54,318 bases of DNA from Oleiphilaceae bacterium. GTDB lineage: Bacteria > Pseudomonadota > Gammaproteobacteria > Pseudomonadales > Oleiphilaceae. Made by a program: the position numbers and the translations under genes. Below the pieces are notes generated by a model, which saw only the letters and a list, made by a program, of their open reading frames with translations, ran no database searches and was not told the origin of the DNA. Of this stretch, positions 16,574-26,003 are shown one piece after another; position 1 is the stretch's first letter; every line of letters starts with the position of its first letter. The stretch is from positions 1-54,318 of the forward strand of contig JAGXLV010000011.1 of the NCBI GenBank assembly GCA_018334495.1, written 5' to 3'.

Positions 16574-18601
16574 ATGTTACCGGAACTTGGACAGTTTTCG
16601 CTGATACTGGCGCTGCTACTGGCCTGCCTGTTGGCCACAGTGCCGCTGGTGGGCTCGTTGACCGGGCGGGATGGCCTGCAGGCGTTTGCCCGGCCCCTGG
16701 CGGCGGGCCAGTTCGTCTTTCTGGCGGTGGCCTTTGGCATTCTGACCCATGCCTTTATGGTGGATGATTTCTCCGTCTCCTACGTGGCCAATAACAGCAA
16801 CAGCATGCTGCCCTGGTATTACAAGTTCAGCGCGGTCTGGGGCAGCCATGAAGGCTCCCTGTTATTGTGGACCATGATCCTGGCGGGCTGGACGCTGGCG
16901 GTGGCCATTTTCAGCCGGCGTCTGCCGGCGGCCATGATTGCCCAGGTGCTGGCCATCATGGGCATGATTTGCGTGGGCTTCCTGTTGTTCATGCTGATCA
17001 CCTCAAGCCCCTTTGTCCGGATTCTGCCCGATGTGCCGGCCGATGGTGCCGACCTGAACCCCTTGCTGCAGGATTTCGGCCTGATCGTGCATCCGCCCAT
17101 GCTCTATATGGGGTATGTGGGCTTCTCGGTGGCCTTCGCCTTTGCCATCGCGGCCCTGATCAATGGCCGCCTGGACGCCGCCTGGGCGCGTTGGTCCCGG
17201 CCCTGGACCACCGTGGCCTGGGCTTTCCTGTCCATCGGTATTGCCCTGGGCAGTTGGTGGGCCTATTACGAACTCGGCTGGGGCGGCTGGTGGTTCTGGG
17301 ATCCGGTTGAAAACGCCTCCTTGCTGCCATGGCTGGCCGGTACCGCCCTGGTGCACTCGCTGGCGGTGACCGAAAAGCGCGGCGTGTTCAAAAGCTGGAC
17401 TGTTCTGCTGGCCATACTGACTTTCTCACTGAGCCTGCTGGGGGCCTTTCTGGTGCGCTCGGGCGTCCTGACGTCGGTTCATGCCTTCGCCTCGGACCCG
17501 GAGCGGGGCAAGTTCCTCCTGGCTCTGCTTGCCATTACCATCATTTCCAGCCTGACGCTCTATGCTTTCCGCGCGCCCGTGGTTCATTCCCGGGTTCGCT
17601 ACGGCTCCCTGTCGCGGGAAGTCTTCCTGCTGCTTAACAATGTCCTGATGATGGCCGCCCTGTTATTGGTGCTGGTGGGCACACTCTATCCTCTGATTCT
17701 GGATTACCTGGACCTGGGCCGGATCTCCATTGGTGAGCCTTTTTACAACCTGACCTTCAGTCCGGTGGCCATTGCGGTGGCTCTGCTCATGGGTGTGGGG
17801 ATCTTCTCGCGCTGGAAAAAAACCGACGCCGGCTGGCTGGGCAAGCATCTGCTCTGGCCGGCGGCCTGGAGTCTGGTTATCGCGGTTCTGGTGCCGCTCT
17901 GGCATGGCAGTTTCGAGCCCTGGGCCTTTATCGGCTGCTTCGCGGCGGCCTGGGTCGCTGTCGCCACCTTACAGGATGTCTGGCACAAATCCGCTTCCCG
18001 CCACGGTCGCTGGCACGGCGCCCAGCGTCAAAGCCGGAGCTATTATGGCATGGTGCTGGGCCATCTGGGCCTGGCCATTACCATGGCCGGCGCCACCGTG
18101 GTTTCCAATTACGGTATTGAGCGGGACGTGCGCATGTCGCCGGGCGATACCGCCAGCATCGGCGAGCTGCAATTCGAATTTGCCGCCATCGGCAATCGTG
18201 AGGGCGCCAATTTTACCGCCCAGACCGCCCAGGTGAACGTTTCCAAAAACGGCGACCCGATAACGACGCTGTATCCGGAAAAACGCCAGTACCGGGTTCA
18301 GCAAAGCATCATGACCGAGGCCGGCATTGACGGCGGCCTTTTCCGTGACCTCTTTGTCGCTCTCGGTGAGCAGGTGGGTGATAACGCCTGGGCCATGCGC
18401 TTGCAGTACAAGCCCCTGGTGCGCTGGCTCTGGCTGGGCGCCATCTTTATGGCGGTCGGTGGCCTGCTTGCCGTTGCTGACAAACGTTACCGGATCAAGG
18501 AAAAACTGCCTGCGGCCAAAGCCGGAGCAGGCACTAAAACCGGCGCCGGGACAGGGCGGGGAACCGACCCTGGAAATGATTCAGCCGAGGTAACCGCATG
18601 A
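16574..18601 (+). CDS. ccmF: CcmF, cytochrome c heme lyase subunit
   Basis: Large polytopic membrane protein of 675 residues that attaches heme to apocytochrome c with CcmH and CcmI. The WWD motif WGGWWFWDPVENAS lies at about residues 235-249, with conserved His-containing loops such as LIVHPPMLYMGYVG before it. A long periplasmic loop (about 500-610) precedes the last helix. The final 30 residues are Gly/Ala/Thr-rich low complexity (KAGAGTKTGAGTGRG), longer than I expect for the family, and run to an ATGA overlap with ccmG. Confidence 0.97.
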   Translation: MLPELGQFSLILALLLACLLATVPLVGSLTGRDGLQAFARPLAAGQFVFLAVAFGILTHAFMVDDFSVSYVANNSNSMLPWYYKFSAVWGSHEGSLLLWTMILAGWTLAVAIFSRRLPAAMIAQVLAIMGMICVGFLLFMLITSSPFVRILPDVPADGADLNPLLQDFGLIVHPPMLYMGYVGFSVAFAFAIAALINGRLDAAWARWSRPWTTVAWAFLSIGIALGSWWAYYELGWGGWWFWDPVENASLLPWLAGTALVHSLAVTEKRGVFKSWTVLLAILTFSLSLLGAFLVRSGVLTSVHAFASDPERGKFLLALLAITIISSLTLYAFRAPVVHSRVRYGSLSREVFLLLNNVLMMAALLLVLVGTLYPLILDYLDLGRISIGEPFYNLTFSPVAIAVALLMGVGIFSRWKKTDAGWLGKHLLWPAAWSLVIAVLVPLWHGSFEPWAFIGCFAAAWVAVATLQDVWHKSASRHGRWHGAQRQSRSYYGMVLGHLGLAITMAGATVVSNYGIERDVRMSPGDTASIGELQFEFAAIGNREGANFTAQTAQVNVSKNGDPITTLYPEKRQYRVQQSIMTEAGIDGGLFRDLFVALGEQVGDNAWAMRLQYKPLVRWLWLGAIFMAVGGLLAVADKRYRIKEKLPAAKAGAGTKTGAGTGRGTDPGNDSAEVTA

Positions 18602-19134
18602 GGCGAGTGTTTCTTTTTATCCCCATGCTGCTGGCGATAATCCTGGGCGTGACGCTCTATGCCGGCATCGGTAAAGATTCCACAGCCCTGGAATCCGAAC
18701 TGATCGGAGATCCGGTGCCGATGTTTGAACTGGCGTCCCTTGAAGATGCCGACGTGACTCTGGGGCCGGAGTTGTTCCGGGGCCATGTGAGTCTGATGAA
18801 TGTCTGGGGCACCTGGTGTCCGGCGTGCCGTGATGAGCACGGGGACCTGGTCTGGCTGGCCCGGGAAAAGGGTGTTCGTATAGTCGGGCTTAACTACAAG
18901 GATACCCGGGCCAAGGCCATTGAATGGCTGGATACCCTGGGCGATCCCTACTCGGTTAATATCTACGATCCCGAAGGGCGGCTTGGTTACGACATGGGTG
19001 TCTATGGTGCCCCGGAAACCTTCGTGATCGATAAAGAGGGCATCGTGCGCTATCGCCATGTCGGTGTAGTGGACGAGAAAGTCTGGGAGACGACCCTGGA
19101 ACCCCTGGTGCGTGAATACGGAGGCGAAGGTTGA
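18598..19134 (+). CDS. ccmG: CcmG/DsbE thiol:disulfide oxidoreductase
   Basis: Membrane-tethered periplasmic thioredoxin of 178 residues that reduces the CXXCH cysteines of apocytochrome c. One N-terminal helix (about 4-22) is followed by a thioredoxin domain. Its active site is WGTWCPACRDE, with C74 and C77. The family-specific acidic residues and cis-Pro region GVYGAPETFVIDKEG are present. The start overlaps the ccmF stop as ATGA, and its own stop overlaps ccmH as TGATG, so translation of this block is coupled. Confidence 0.95.
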   Translation: MRRVFLFIPMLLAIILGVTLYAGIGKDSTALESELIGDPVPMFELASLEDADVTLGPELFRGHVSLMNVWGTWCPACRDEHGDLVWLAREKGVRIVGLNYKDTRAKAIEWLDTLGDPYSVNIYDPEGRLGYDMGVYGAPETFVIDKEGIVRYRHVGVVDEKVWETTLEPLVREYGGEG

Positions 19135-19601
19135 TGGTAAGAGTCCTGCTACTGGTTTTATTGCTACTCCCGGGTTTTGCACTGTCGGACACCAGTGATC
19201 TCTACCCACTGGATTCCGAGGTCAAGGAGGAGCGTTTTCGTTCGCTTGTCAAGGAGCTGCGCTGCCCCAAGTGCCAGAACCAGAACATCGCCGACTCCAA
19301 CGCGCCTATCGCCAAGGACATGCGGGACGACGTCTACCGCATGGTGGCCGCCGGCGCCAGCGAGGAAGAAGTGGTCAGTTCCGTAGTATCGCGCTTTGGT
19401 GAGTTTGTGCGCTATACCCCCCAGTTTGAAGGCCGGACCCTGGTGCTCTGGGCAACACCCGCCCTCGTGATTCTGGTCGGGCTGATGGCCATTTTCGTGG
19501 TCGTGGTGCGCTCGCGCCGCAACAGCGAGACCGCCAGCCAACTGACCGATGAGCAGCGTCGCAGGGCGGATGAAATCCTCAACGATACCGGGCCTTACTG
19601 A
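19134..19601 (+). CDS. ccmH: CcmH, cytochrome c maturation thiol protein
   Basis: Protein of 155 residues with a signal peptide (about 1-18, ending GFALSD) and the LRCPKCQNQNI redox site (C44 and C47). A C-terminal membrane helix (about 102-124) is followed by a short basic cytoplasmic tail. It belongs to the heme lyase complex and exchanges thiols with CcmG and apocytochrome. The ATG at 19134 overlaps the ccmG stop and has GGAGGCGAAGG upstream; the in-frame TTG one codon earlier is unnecessary. This is the short CcmH form, with the TPR part supplied separately by ccmI. Confidence 0.95.
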   Translation: MVRVLLLVLLLLPGFALSDTSDLYPLDSEVKEERFRSLVKELRCPKCQNQNIADSNAPIAKDMRDDVYRMVAAGASEEEVVSSVVSRFGEFVRYTPQFEGRTLVLWATPALVILVGLMAIFVVVVRSRRNSETASQLTDEQRRRADEILNDTGPY

Positions 19602-19641
19602 TTCACCCTTTCCTTTTAACTGATTCACCAATGGCTGTTTT

Positions 19642-20910
19642 ATGACAACCACTTTCTGGCTTGCCGCGACCGCTCTGATTGTTCTTGCGCTCGCGTTTAT
19701 TGTTTTCCCCCTGTTTTTCCGCAAGCCCCAGCAACGGGCCGAGACGGATCGGCGCCAGCAGAACCTGATGGCCTATCGTGGTCGCATGACGGAGCTGGAG
19801 GCAGACTATCAGGCGGGCAACCTTGACGAGGACCATTATCGTCAGGTTCGCGATGAATTGGCCGGCAGCCTTCTGGACGAGGTCGGGGAGCGTACGCAAG
19901 CGGATAATACCCGCCCGGATTTCCGGCGCACGGCGCCCAAGGTGGTGGCGGTGGTTTCCCTGGTTCTGGTGCCGCTGTTCGCGGTTCTGCTCTATCAGGA
20001 GTGGGGTGCCCTGGCCGATGTGGAGCAGTACCAGACCATGCAGGAAGTTTCCGCCACCGAGGAGGGTCGCGCCCGGGAGATGTCCCGGCTGGCCGACCAG
20101 TTGCGGGAGCGCCTGGAAGCCAACCCTGATAACCCCGAGGGCTGGGCCATGCTGGGTCGCACTTACATGAACCTGAACCGGCATGATGATGCGGCCTGGG
20201 CCTTTGAACAACGTGCCGGCCAGCTCTCCGACGATGACAGCGCCGCCGCCACCGCCTGGGGTCTGGCGGCACAGGCCCGCTTTTTTGAAAATCAGGGCGC
20301 AATGACGGATTCCGTGATGGCCACGATTGAAAAAGCCCGCAACCTTAATCCTGACGAGGTTAATTCGCTGGGACTTCTCGGCGTCAACGCCTTCGAGCAG
20401 CAGAACTACGAACAGGCCATTGAATACTGGCAGCGCATTGAGGAAACCGCGCCCAATCATCCCCAGTTGCCGTCTATCCGGCAAGGCATCGCGGCGGCCT
20501 ATGACCGGCTTGGCATTGACGCTCCTGAACCGGAGCCAGCGGCGGAGGTATCGCCCCGGGGCGTCACCGTCAATGTGGAACTGGACCCCGCGTTCAGTGA
20601 CCAGGTGCCTGACGGCACAACCCTGTTTATATTCGCCCGCGCTCCGGAAGACGAGGGGCCGCCCCTGGCCATCGCCACCCTGACGGCATCGGATCTGCCG
20701 GTTCAGGTGCGCCTTGATGATCGCCGTGCCATGGCCCCCAGCGCGGTGATATCCGAGGCAGATGAAGTTGTGCTGACGGCGCGGCTGTCACCGTCCGGCA
20801 CTGCCCAGGCTCAGCCGGGGGACTGGATGGGCCGAACCGAGGAGCCGGTGACTGTCAGCGCGGATGAAGCCGGCCCGGTGCGGCTGGTGATCGACAAGCA
20901 GTTGCGCTAG
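19642..20910 (+). CDS. ccmI: CcmI, TPR protein of the cytochrome c heme lyase
   Basis: Apocytochrome-binding subunit, 422 residues. Two membrane helices (about 3-26 and 95-117) flank a cytoplasmic helical loop containing RMTELEADYQAGNLDEDHYRQ. TPR-like repeats follow in the periplasm (about 145-290), such as NPEGWAMLGRTYMNLNRHDDAAWAFE and the repeat around NYEQAIEYWQRIEETAPNHP. A C-terminal beta-rich domain (about 300-420) follows. It closes the ccm operon. The 52-bp gap before the convergent batD shows only weak dyads and no good terminator. Confidence 0.92.
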   Translation: MTTTFWLAATALIVLALAFIVFPLFFRKPQQRAETDRRQQNLMAYRGRMTELEADYQAGNLDEDHYRQVRDELAGSLLDEVGERTQADNTRPDFRRTAPKVVAVVSLVLVPLFAVLLYQEWGALADVEQYQTMQEVSATEEGRAREMSRLADQLRERLEANPDNPEGWAMLGRTYMNLNRHDDAAWAFEQRAGQLSDDDSAAATAWGLAAQARFFENQGAMTDSVMATIEKARNLNPDEVNSLGLLGVNAFEQQNYEQAIEYWQRIEETAPNHPQLPSIRQGIAAAYDRLGIDAPEPEPAAEVSPRGVTVNVELDPAFSDQVPDGTTLFIFARAPEDEGPPLAIATLTASDLPVQVRLDDRRAMAPSAVISEADEVVLTARLSPSGTAQAQPGDWMGRTEEPVTVSADEAGPVRLVIDKQLR

Positions 20911-20962
20911 TGGCCCAGAAGGTAGGGAGAAACCCGCCCAGGGCAGGTTCCGCCATAAGCGC

Positions 20963-22684
20963 TTACGGCTGCATGGATTGCGGGTAAAGCGGCGGAAGGC
21001 CCTGAGTGCCTGACCCCATGACACGGTTCCGGAGACTGTGCAACTCAGCGGTAAGGGCCTTGCCGTTCCACTCGAGCTCCGACCCCGGGTGATGGGCAAA
21101 ATGCCGGGCCTGCAGTTTGTCCAGCTCGGCCTTCAAAGCCGGTTGTCCGCTCCATTGAATGACATCCGACACGGTCTGGAACTGGCGCCCGGGGTGAATG
21201 ACCGACACCCAGCGAGGCAACAAGTCCAGAACCTGGGGATGACCACTTTCCGAGGCTTTAAGCAGGCGCCCGAACAGGCGTTGTTCATTCTGATCGATAG
21301 GCGTTGTTTTCTCAGGCCGTACGGTGTCGCCGCTTTTGCGGCGCATTAACAGGAAGGTGGCCGCCCAGGCAATGGCCAGCGCACCGGTCAGCCAGGGCCA
21401 GAAACCGGTCCCGCTGTCTTTTTCCCTGGCGGGCGGGGCTTGATCAGCGTCAGCCCGGTCTTTCTGGGGTGCTGCATCCGCCTGCGATGATGCTGTGTCC
21501 GAGCTGCCGCCCCGGCCCGGCACGACGTTCAGGGTCCGCTCCGGGATAACCGCCACCCGTTGAGTGTCCGCGTCGGTATCCCACCAGGGCAGCCGTACTT
21601 CCGGCAGGGTTACAAATCCCGGTATGGCGCCGACAATGGCGCTGGTCTGGCTCAGGGTGCCGACCACGGTCTCATCCAGAACGCGGGTCGATGCCTCGGG
21701 TTCTTCCGCGTAACGCTTGATGCCATCGGGTGTCGACAGGTCCAGTGGCGCCAGAGCCTCGGCCGGAAGACCCCGGGCTTCAATCGTGACGGTTTGGGTC
21801 AGGCTTTCCCCCAGGGTCAGGGAGGCCTGGTCGGCAATCCCGGTATCGGACAGAGTCAGCTCGCTGGCGGGTAACCAGTTTTCACCCGTGAATTCATCAG
21901 GCACTGGCTTGACCGGCACCTCGAACAATTGTGCCCGGTCTCGGAGAAACTCGCGCTGACCCTGGGAGCTCCGGGCCTGACCTTCGAACCGGATAGGGTT
22001 AAGCGTCAAGGTGCCGGACTCTTGCGGGTAGACCAGGTAATTGCGCTCCACCACCCGAAAACGTCGTCCGCCGATGGTGCGATTGTATTCTTTTTGATCG
22101 CCCAGGGACTCGATAATCACATCGGGGTGTTCCGGTTCCGACAGCTCTCCCCGGATCAGGTTGCCCGAGAAAAACAGGGTGACGGTCAGGCGAAACTGTT
22201 CCTGGACATAGACGCTGTCCTTGTCGGTAGCCAGCTCGATGAACGCATCCCGCTGACCCTGGCCCGTATCCGGCGCAGTCCCCTCGCGCACCGTGATGGC
22301 GACCTCTTCGGATTCGGCGCCGTTGAAATGAAGCGCCGGTATGGTCAGCTGACCGGATTTCAGGGGCTCGAGTTCGTAAAGCCAGATAATCTCGGCGGTG
22401 GTGGCGCCATTGACCGCGCGAACGTTGTACCTCTGGCTTCGGCTCAGAATCTCGAAATCATTCTGGAGTTTGTCCAGGTCCGGTGCTGGCAGATCCAGGT
22501 TGCCCAGGTTGAAGAGGGTGTCGAAATTGACCGACAGTTCCATCTCGCCGGTGACCGTCAGCTTCAGGGTTTCGTTGTCGTAGAGACTGGTCCTGTCGGG
22601 CTGGATGCTCAGTTTTGACGCCGCCATGACCGGCGCCGCCAGAAGAATTATCAAGGTAACCAGGGCGATAATGCGGTTTACCAT
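20963..22684 (-). CDS. batD: BatD-type membrane protein
   Basis: Last gene of the MoxR/VWA operon, 573 residues. It has a cleavable signal peptide (about 1-22, ending VMAAS) and a long beta-rich periplasmic region of Ig-like repeats. One membrane helix follows near residue 427-445 (GFWPWLTGALAIAWAATFLLM), then a cytoplasmic tail with a helical domain. The first periplasmic segment reads SIQPDRTSLYDNETLKLTVTG, typical of BatD. Bat operons were named for aerotolerance in Bacteroides, but in proteobacteria the role is unsettled; envelope stress functions have been proposed. Its ATG overlaps the batB stop by seven bases, so the two are coupled. Confidence 0.88.
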   Translation of the reverse strand: MVNRIIALVTLIILLAAPVMAASKLSIQPDRTSLYDNETLKLTVTGEMELSVNFDTLFNLGNLDLPAPDLDKLQNDFEILSRSQRYNVRAVNGATTAEIIWLYELEPLKSGQLTIPALHFNGAESEEVAITVREGTAPDTGQGQRDAFIELATDKDSVYVQEQFRLTVTLFFSGNLIRGELSEPEHPDVIIESLGDQKEYNRTIGGRRFRVVERNYLVYPQESGTLTLNPIRFEGQARSSQGQREFLRDRAQLFEVPVKPVPDEFTGENWLPASELTLSDTGIADQASLTLGESLTQTVTIEARGLPAEALAPLDLSTPDGIKRYAEEPEASTRVLDETVVGTLSQTSAIVGAIPGFVTLPEVRLPWWDTDADTQRVAVIPERTLNVVPGRGGSSDTASSQADAAPQKDRADADQAPPAREKDSGTGFWPWLTGALAIAWAATFLLMRRKSGDTVRPEKTTPIDQNEQRLFGRLLKASESGHPQVLDLLPRWVSVIHPGRQFQTVSDVIQWSGQPALKAELDKLQARHFAHHPGSELEWNGKALTAELHSLRNRVMGSGTQGLPPLYPQSMQP

Positions 22685-24486
22685 GGCGTGTCACTCTCAT
22701 CGGATGGGGTGTTGCGTTCACGATACTGCTGCTGGAATTTGCGTCTTAACAGACCACCCGGATCATCCGGGATGCGGCGCAACCATTGTTCCTGGCCCTG
22801 GCTGAGTGGGTTTTCTTCAGACTCCTCCGGGACGCCCTTCTGTTCTTCGCGCTCTTGCGCTCGTTCGCCGTCTTTCTGTTTCTGCTCGGCATTCTGGGCG
22901 TCGGGCTCGTTTTCTTCTTCGGTCTCTTGTGACTCGCCGCCATTGTCGTCCCGGTCTTCCGGTGGTTGACTGCTGTTGCCGTCATCCGGTTGTGACGCAC
23001 CCTCGGAGTCATCCTGTTGTTGCGGGTTCTCCGAGCCGTCCTGTTCCTGATCTTCCGACTCGCCGGATTTGTCCTGATTGTCTTTCTGTTCCTGCTCTTC
23101 CTGTTCTTGCTGTTCTTGCTGTTCTTGCTGCTTTAACAGCTCTGCCACCAGCTCGCGGTTGTGGCGGGCGTCGTCGTGGTCGGGATTATCCTCAAGTACC
23201 TTGTCATAGGCCTCCAGAGACTCCTCCAGTTTGCCGGCCCGGGCGAGGGCGTTGCCCAGGTTGTATCGGCCGTTGCTCTGTTCCGCCGCAGCAAAGGCCT
23301 CAATCGCCGCTTCGTAGTCACCGGCGCGGTAAAGTGCGCTGCCGCGCCAGGCCGGGTCCTCAAATTTCGCCACGGCTTGTTCAGGGTCCCGTTCGATCAG
23401 AGCGTCGCCCCTTTGCTCGGGCCGCGACCAGAGGTCGGCCCACTCGAAGGCCATAGCCGGAGTGGGGAGGGTCGGAACCAGAATGAGCACCGTTACCATC
23501 AGGGCGCCACGGCGCCAACTGAACAGCAATAGCGGCAAGGCCAGCCACAGCAGCCAATAGCCATCGTCCTGCCAGCGGTCAACGCTCAGGTCCCTCTCGG
23601 TGCGGGCCCAGTCGGCATCGTCTCCGGCGCGCAGATCAAGGGCTGTCAGGTCACGACTGTCGACCGTTACGGAATGACTGGCGCCACCGGTTTTTTGGGT
23701 CAATTGCGCCAGGGCCTCAAAATTCGCCCGCACGGTTACAATCTCGCCGTTTTCACGGATGAAGCCCTTGTCCGCCAGGGGTATTGGGCCTCCGGCTTCC
23801 GTTCCCACCACAATCGCGCTCAGCGGGTAGGGGCTGTTTTCCAACAGGGCGCGAATGTCGTAGCGGTGTTTGGCGCGAATGTCATCGGTGATGAGCAATA
23901 TCCGGCCCTTGCCGCGGGCGCCCTGGTCCAGCAGTTCATGAGCCCTGGCGACGGCCAGGTCGGCCCGGTTGCCGGTGACTGGCATGATCATCGGCTCAAG
24001 CGACGACAGCAGGCCTTCCATGGTGCGACGATCATCGGTCAGGGGCGTCACCACGTGGGCGTCGCCGGCATAGGCCACCAGGGCGGTAAAACTGCCTTCC
24101 CGTTCGGTGAGCAGGTCACGTATTTTGCGTTTGGCAAGGGTCAACCGGTCGGGGGAAACATCGGTTGCCAGCATCGACAGCGACAGGTTCAGTGCAATCA
24201 CCAGGCTGTCGTTTTGCTGTTGCAGCGGCGTCGGCGCCTCGCGCCAGGCCGGGCCTGCCAGCGCCAGACTCATCAGGGTCCAGGCCAGCACGAGTGGCAT
24301 GGCGGTCAACCGGGAAGGGCTTTGGGTGGCGCCGCCAGGTCGAACCAGCGGTCTGAGCAAAGCCGCCGGGATGATGCGCGACCAGCCATTCTGGCTCTGG
24401 CGCGCCTGCCTGACCACGGCCGGAAGCAGGGGCAGTACCAGCAGTAACACGAGCCAGAACGGCCGCAGGAAATGCAGGTCACTCAT
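22678..24486 (-). CDS. batB: BatB-type VWA protein fused to TPR region, altered MIDAS
   Basis: Protein of 602 residues joining a BatB-like part and a BatC-like part. Membrane helices lie near 8-25 and 60-75, and a von Willebrand A domain spans about 92-290. Another helix lies near 315-335, then TPR repeats (about 380-470, SALYRAGDYEAAIEAFAAAEQ). The C-terminal tail of about 130 residues is very rich in Gln, Glu and Asp. The metal site that usually reads DxSxS is NLSLS here, with N100 replacing the first Asp (codon AAC). Neighbouring LATDVSPDRL matches the family. ATG 24486 overlaps the batA stop by eight bases; upstream in-frame sequence is non-homologous. Confidence 0.88.
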   Translation of the reverse strand: MSDLHFLRPFWLVLLLVLPLLPAVVRQARQSQNGWSRIIPAALLRPLVRPGGATQSPSRLTAMPLVLAWTLMSLALAGPAWREAPTPLQQQNDSLVIALNLSLSMLATDVSPDRLTLAKRKIRDLLTEREGSFTALVAYAGDAHVVTPLTDDRRTMEGLLSSLEPMIMPVTGNRADLAVARAHELLDQGARGKGRILLITDDIRAKHRYDIRALLENSPYPLSAIVVGTEAGGPIPLADKGFIRENGEIVTVRANFEALAQLTQKTGGASHSVTVDSRDLTALDLRAGDDADWARTERDLSVDRWQDDGYWLLWLALPLLLFSWRRGALMVTVLILVPTLPTPAMAFEWADLWSRPEQRGDALIERDPEQAVAKFEDPAWRGSALYRAGDYEAAIEAFAAAEQSNGRYNLGNALARAGKLEESLEAYDKVLEDNPDHDDARHNRELVAELLKQQEQQEQQEQEEQEQKDNQDKSGESEDQEQDGSENPQQQDDSEGASQPDDGNSSQPPEDRDDNGGESQETEEENEPDAQNAEQKQKDGERAQEREEQKGVPEESEENPLSQGQEQWLRRIPDDPGGLLRRKFQQQYRERNTPSDESDTPW

Positions 24487-25483
24487 GAGCGCTCTCCTGA
24501 CGATTGCCGGCCCACAGGGCAGCCAACTGCATGCTGAGCCAAAGCAGCAGGGCCAGTCCCGCAGGCCAGGCATAGAGTTCACTGACCGGTCGGTAACGCT
24601 TGCCGTCCAATTCAATGGGTTCGAGTTTGTTGATGCTGTCGTAGATGCTGGCCAGTTCGGACAGGCTGCGGGCACGGAAATACTGGCCATCGGTTTGATC
24701 AGCAATGCGCTCTAACAGGGCTTCGTCCAGGTCACGTGAAGGGTTGACTTGCTGGGACCCGAGCAGCCCGCGTTGGGTCATGACATCGGCGCCAATACCG
24801 ATGGTGTAAATCCGGATGCCGGCACTTGTGGCTATTTCGGTCGCCTTGTCCGGCGTCAGTTGGCCCGCCGTATTGGCGCCGTCGGTTAACAGAATAACCA
24901 CCCGCTGCTCCTGGGGGCGGTCCCGGAGCCGTTTCACGGCCAGACCAATAGCGTCGCCGATAGCGGTGGCCCGCCCGGCCATGCCAAGTCCCGCTTCATT
25001 CAACAGGGTTCCGATGGTGTCGTGATCGAAGGATAGCGGAGCCTGGATATAGGCTTGTGAGCCGAACAGGAGCAATCCGAGGCGATCGCCCTCGCGCTGC
25101 TTTATAAAGTCGCCCAGAACGTATTTGACGGCCTGAAGGCGATTGATTCGCTGTTGCTGGATGATCATGTCCCGTTCTTCCATGCTGGGCGAAATATCCA
25201 CCGCCAACAGGAGGTCACGGCCGGTTACCGGCAGGTCAACCGGTTCCCCCAGGTGCTGGGGTCGGGCCAGGGCGACCACCAGCAGCAGCCAGGCGAGGGT
25301 CAGTACCAGCTTTTGCCAGCGCGACGGCGAACGCCCCGAGCGGCTGACGCCGGGCAGCTCGTGGAGCCAGTGGGCAACCGGCAAAGCGGGCGCCTCTACC
25401 GGCTGGCGAACCGGTCGGCGCAGTCCGGCAACCAGCGGCAGCAATGCCAGCAACAACATCCAGGGATAAGCCAGGCTCAGCAT
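24479..25483 (-). CDS. batA: BatA-type VWA membrane protein
   Basis: Protein of 334 residues with N-terminal helices (about 4-20 and 58-74), a VWA domain (about 88-285) and a C-terminal helix. The metal-ion-dependent adhesion motif is intact: DISPSMEERD with D96, S98 and S100. The later Thr and Asp ligands fit GMAGRATAIGDAIG and ILLTDGANTAG. VWA proteins next to MoxR ATPases are thought to act as adaptors that carry the ATPase to its target. It overlaps its neighbours on both sides (seven bases with the DUF4381 gene, eight with batB), so the whole set should be made in step. Confidence 0.92.
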   Translation of the reverse strand: MLSLAYPWMLLLALLPLVAGLRRPVRQPVEAPALPVAHWLHELPGVSRSGRSPSRWQKLVLTLAWLLLVVALARPQHLGEPVDLPVTGRDLLLAVDISPSMEERDMIIQQQRINRLQAVKYVLGDFIKQREGDRLGLLLFGSQAYIQAPLSFDHDTIGTLLNEAGLGMAGRATAIGDAIGLAVKRLRDRPQEQRVVILLTDGANTAGQLTPDKATEIATSAGIRIYTIGIGADVMTQRGLLGSQQVNPSRDLDEALLERIADQTDGQYFRARSLSELASIYDSINKLEPIELDGKRYRPVSELYAWPAGLALLLWLSMQLAALWAGNRQESAHE

Positions 25484-25944
25484 TTTTGCCCCCTGAGCCA
25501 GCCTTTGACGATCGTTTGGGCGTCATCAAAGGTCAGCGACGTATGCGGACGCCAGCTGCTTTCAGCCAGGCGTCGGAACAGGGCTTCCGCCTCCGGTTGG
25601 TTTGAGGGGGCGGTGTCTCTCAGAAAAGCTACCCAGGCTTCTCCACTCAGGGTTTCGGGGCGGCGCTGGGGGTAGCGCGCACGGGCCGCCCGTTTCAACA
25701 GGCGGTTAAGCTCAAGCAGGCGCTGGGATTCCGGTGCCGGGCTGCGTGTCAGCTGATCCAGCTCCCGGCGGGCGGACGCAAGCCACCGGTTACGCCGGTA
25801 GCGCCGCAAAAACCATGACCCTGCAAGTGCGGCCGCGACCAGAATCAGGATGGCCAGAAACCACCATCCCGGTGCGGGTGGCCAAAAGCCACCGGGGTCG
25901 GGCAGGTGAATGTCGCGCAGGTCACTGAGAGGGTCGTTCGGCAT
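25477..25944 (-). CDS. DUF4381 membrane protein of the MoxR/VWA operon
   Basis: Protein of 155 residues. The family signature DPLSDLRDIHLPDPGGFWPP followed by APGWW sits at the N terminus, then one membrane helix (about 27-47) and a cytoplasmic helical domain with RLLELNRLLKRAARARYP and the segment TLSGEAWVAFLRDT. ATG 25944 was chosen because it places the signature at the N terminus as in relatives; the frame is open for another 54 codons upstream, overlapping the DUF58 gene, without homology. No function is established. It is always found between DUF58 and batA in this type of operon, so a part in the same membrane complex is likely. Confidence 0.85.
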   Translation of the reverse strand: MPNDPLSDLRDIHLPDPGGFWPPAPGWWFLAILILVAAALAGSWFLRRYRRNRWLASARRELDQLTRSPAPESQRLLELNRLLKRAARARYPQRRPETLSGEAWVAFLRDTAPSNQPEAEALFRRLAESSWRPHTSLTFDDAQTIVKGWLRGQKC

Positions 25945-26003
25945 CAAATTATCCGGGTGTTTGGATTCATAATCGTTTTTCCGGGGCGAGGAAGCTTTCG
26001 GCT

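Noticed and set aside
20911..20962. terminator between ccmI and batD
   Set aside because: Only weak, mismatched dyads (for example GCCATAAGCGCTTACGGC over the batD stop) without T tracts on either strand.
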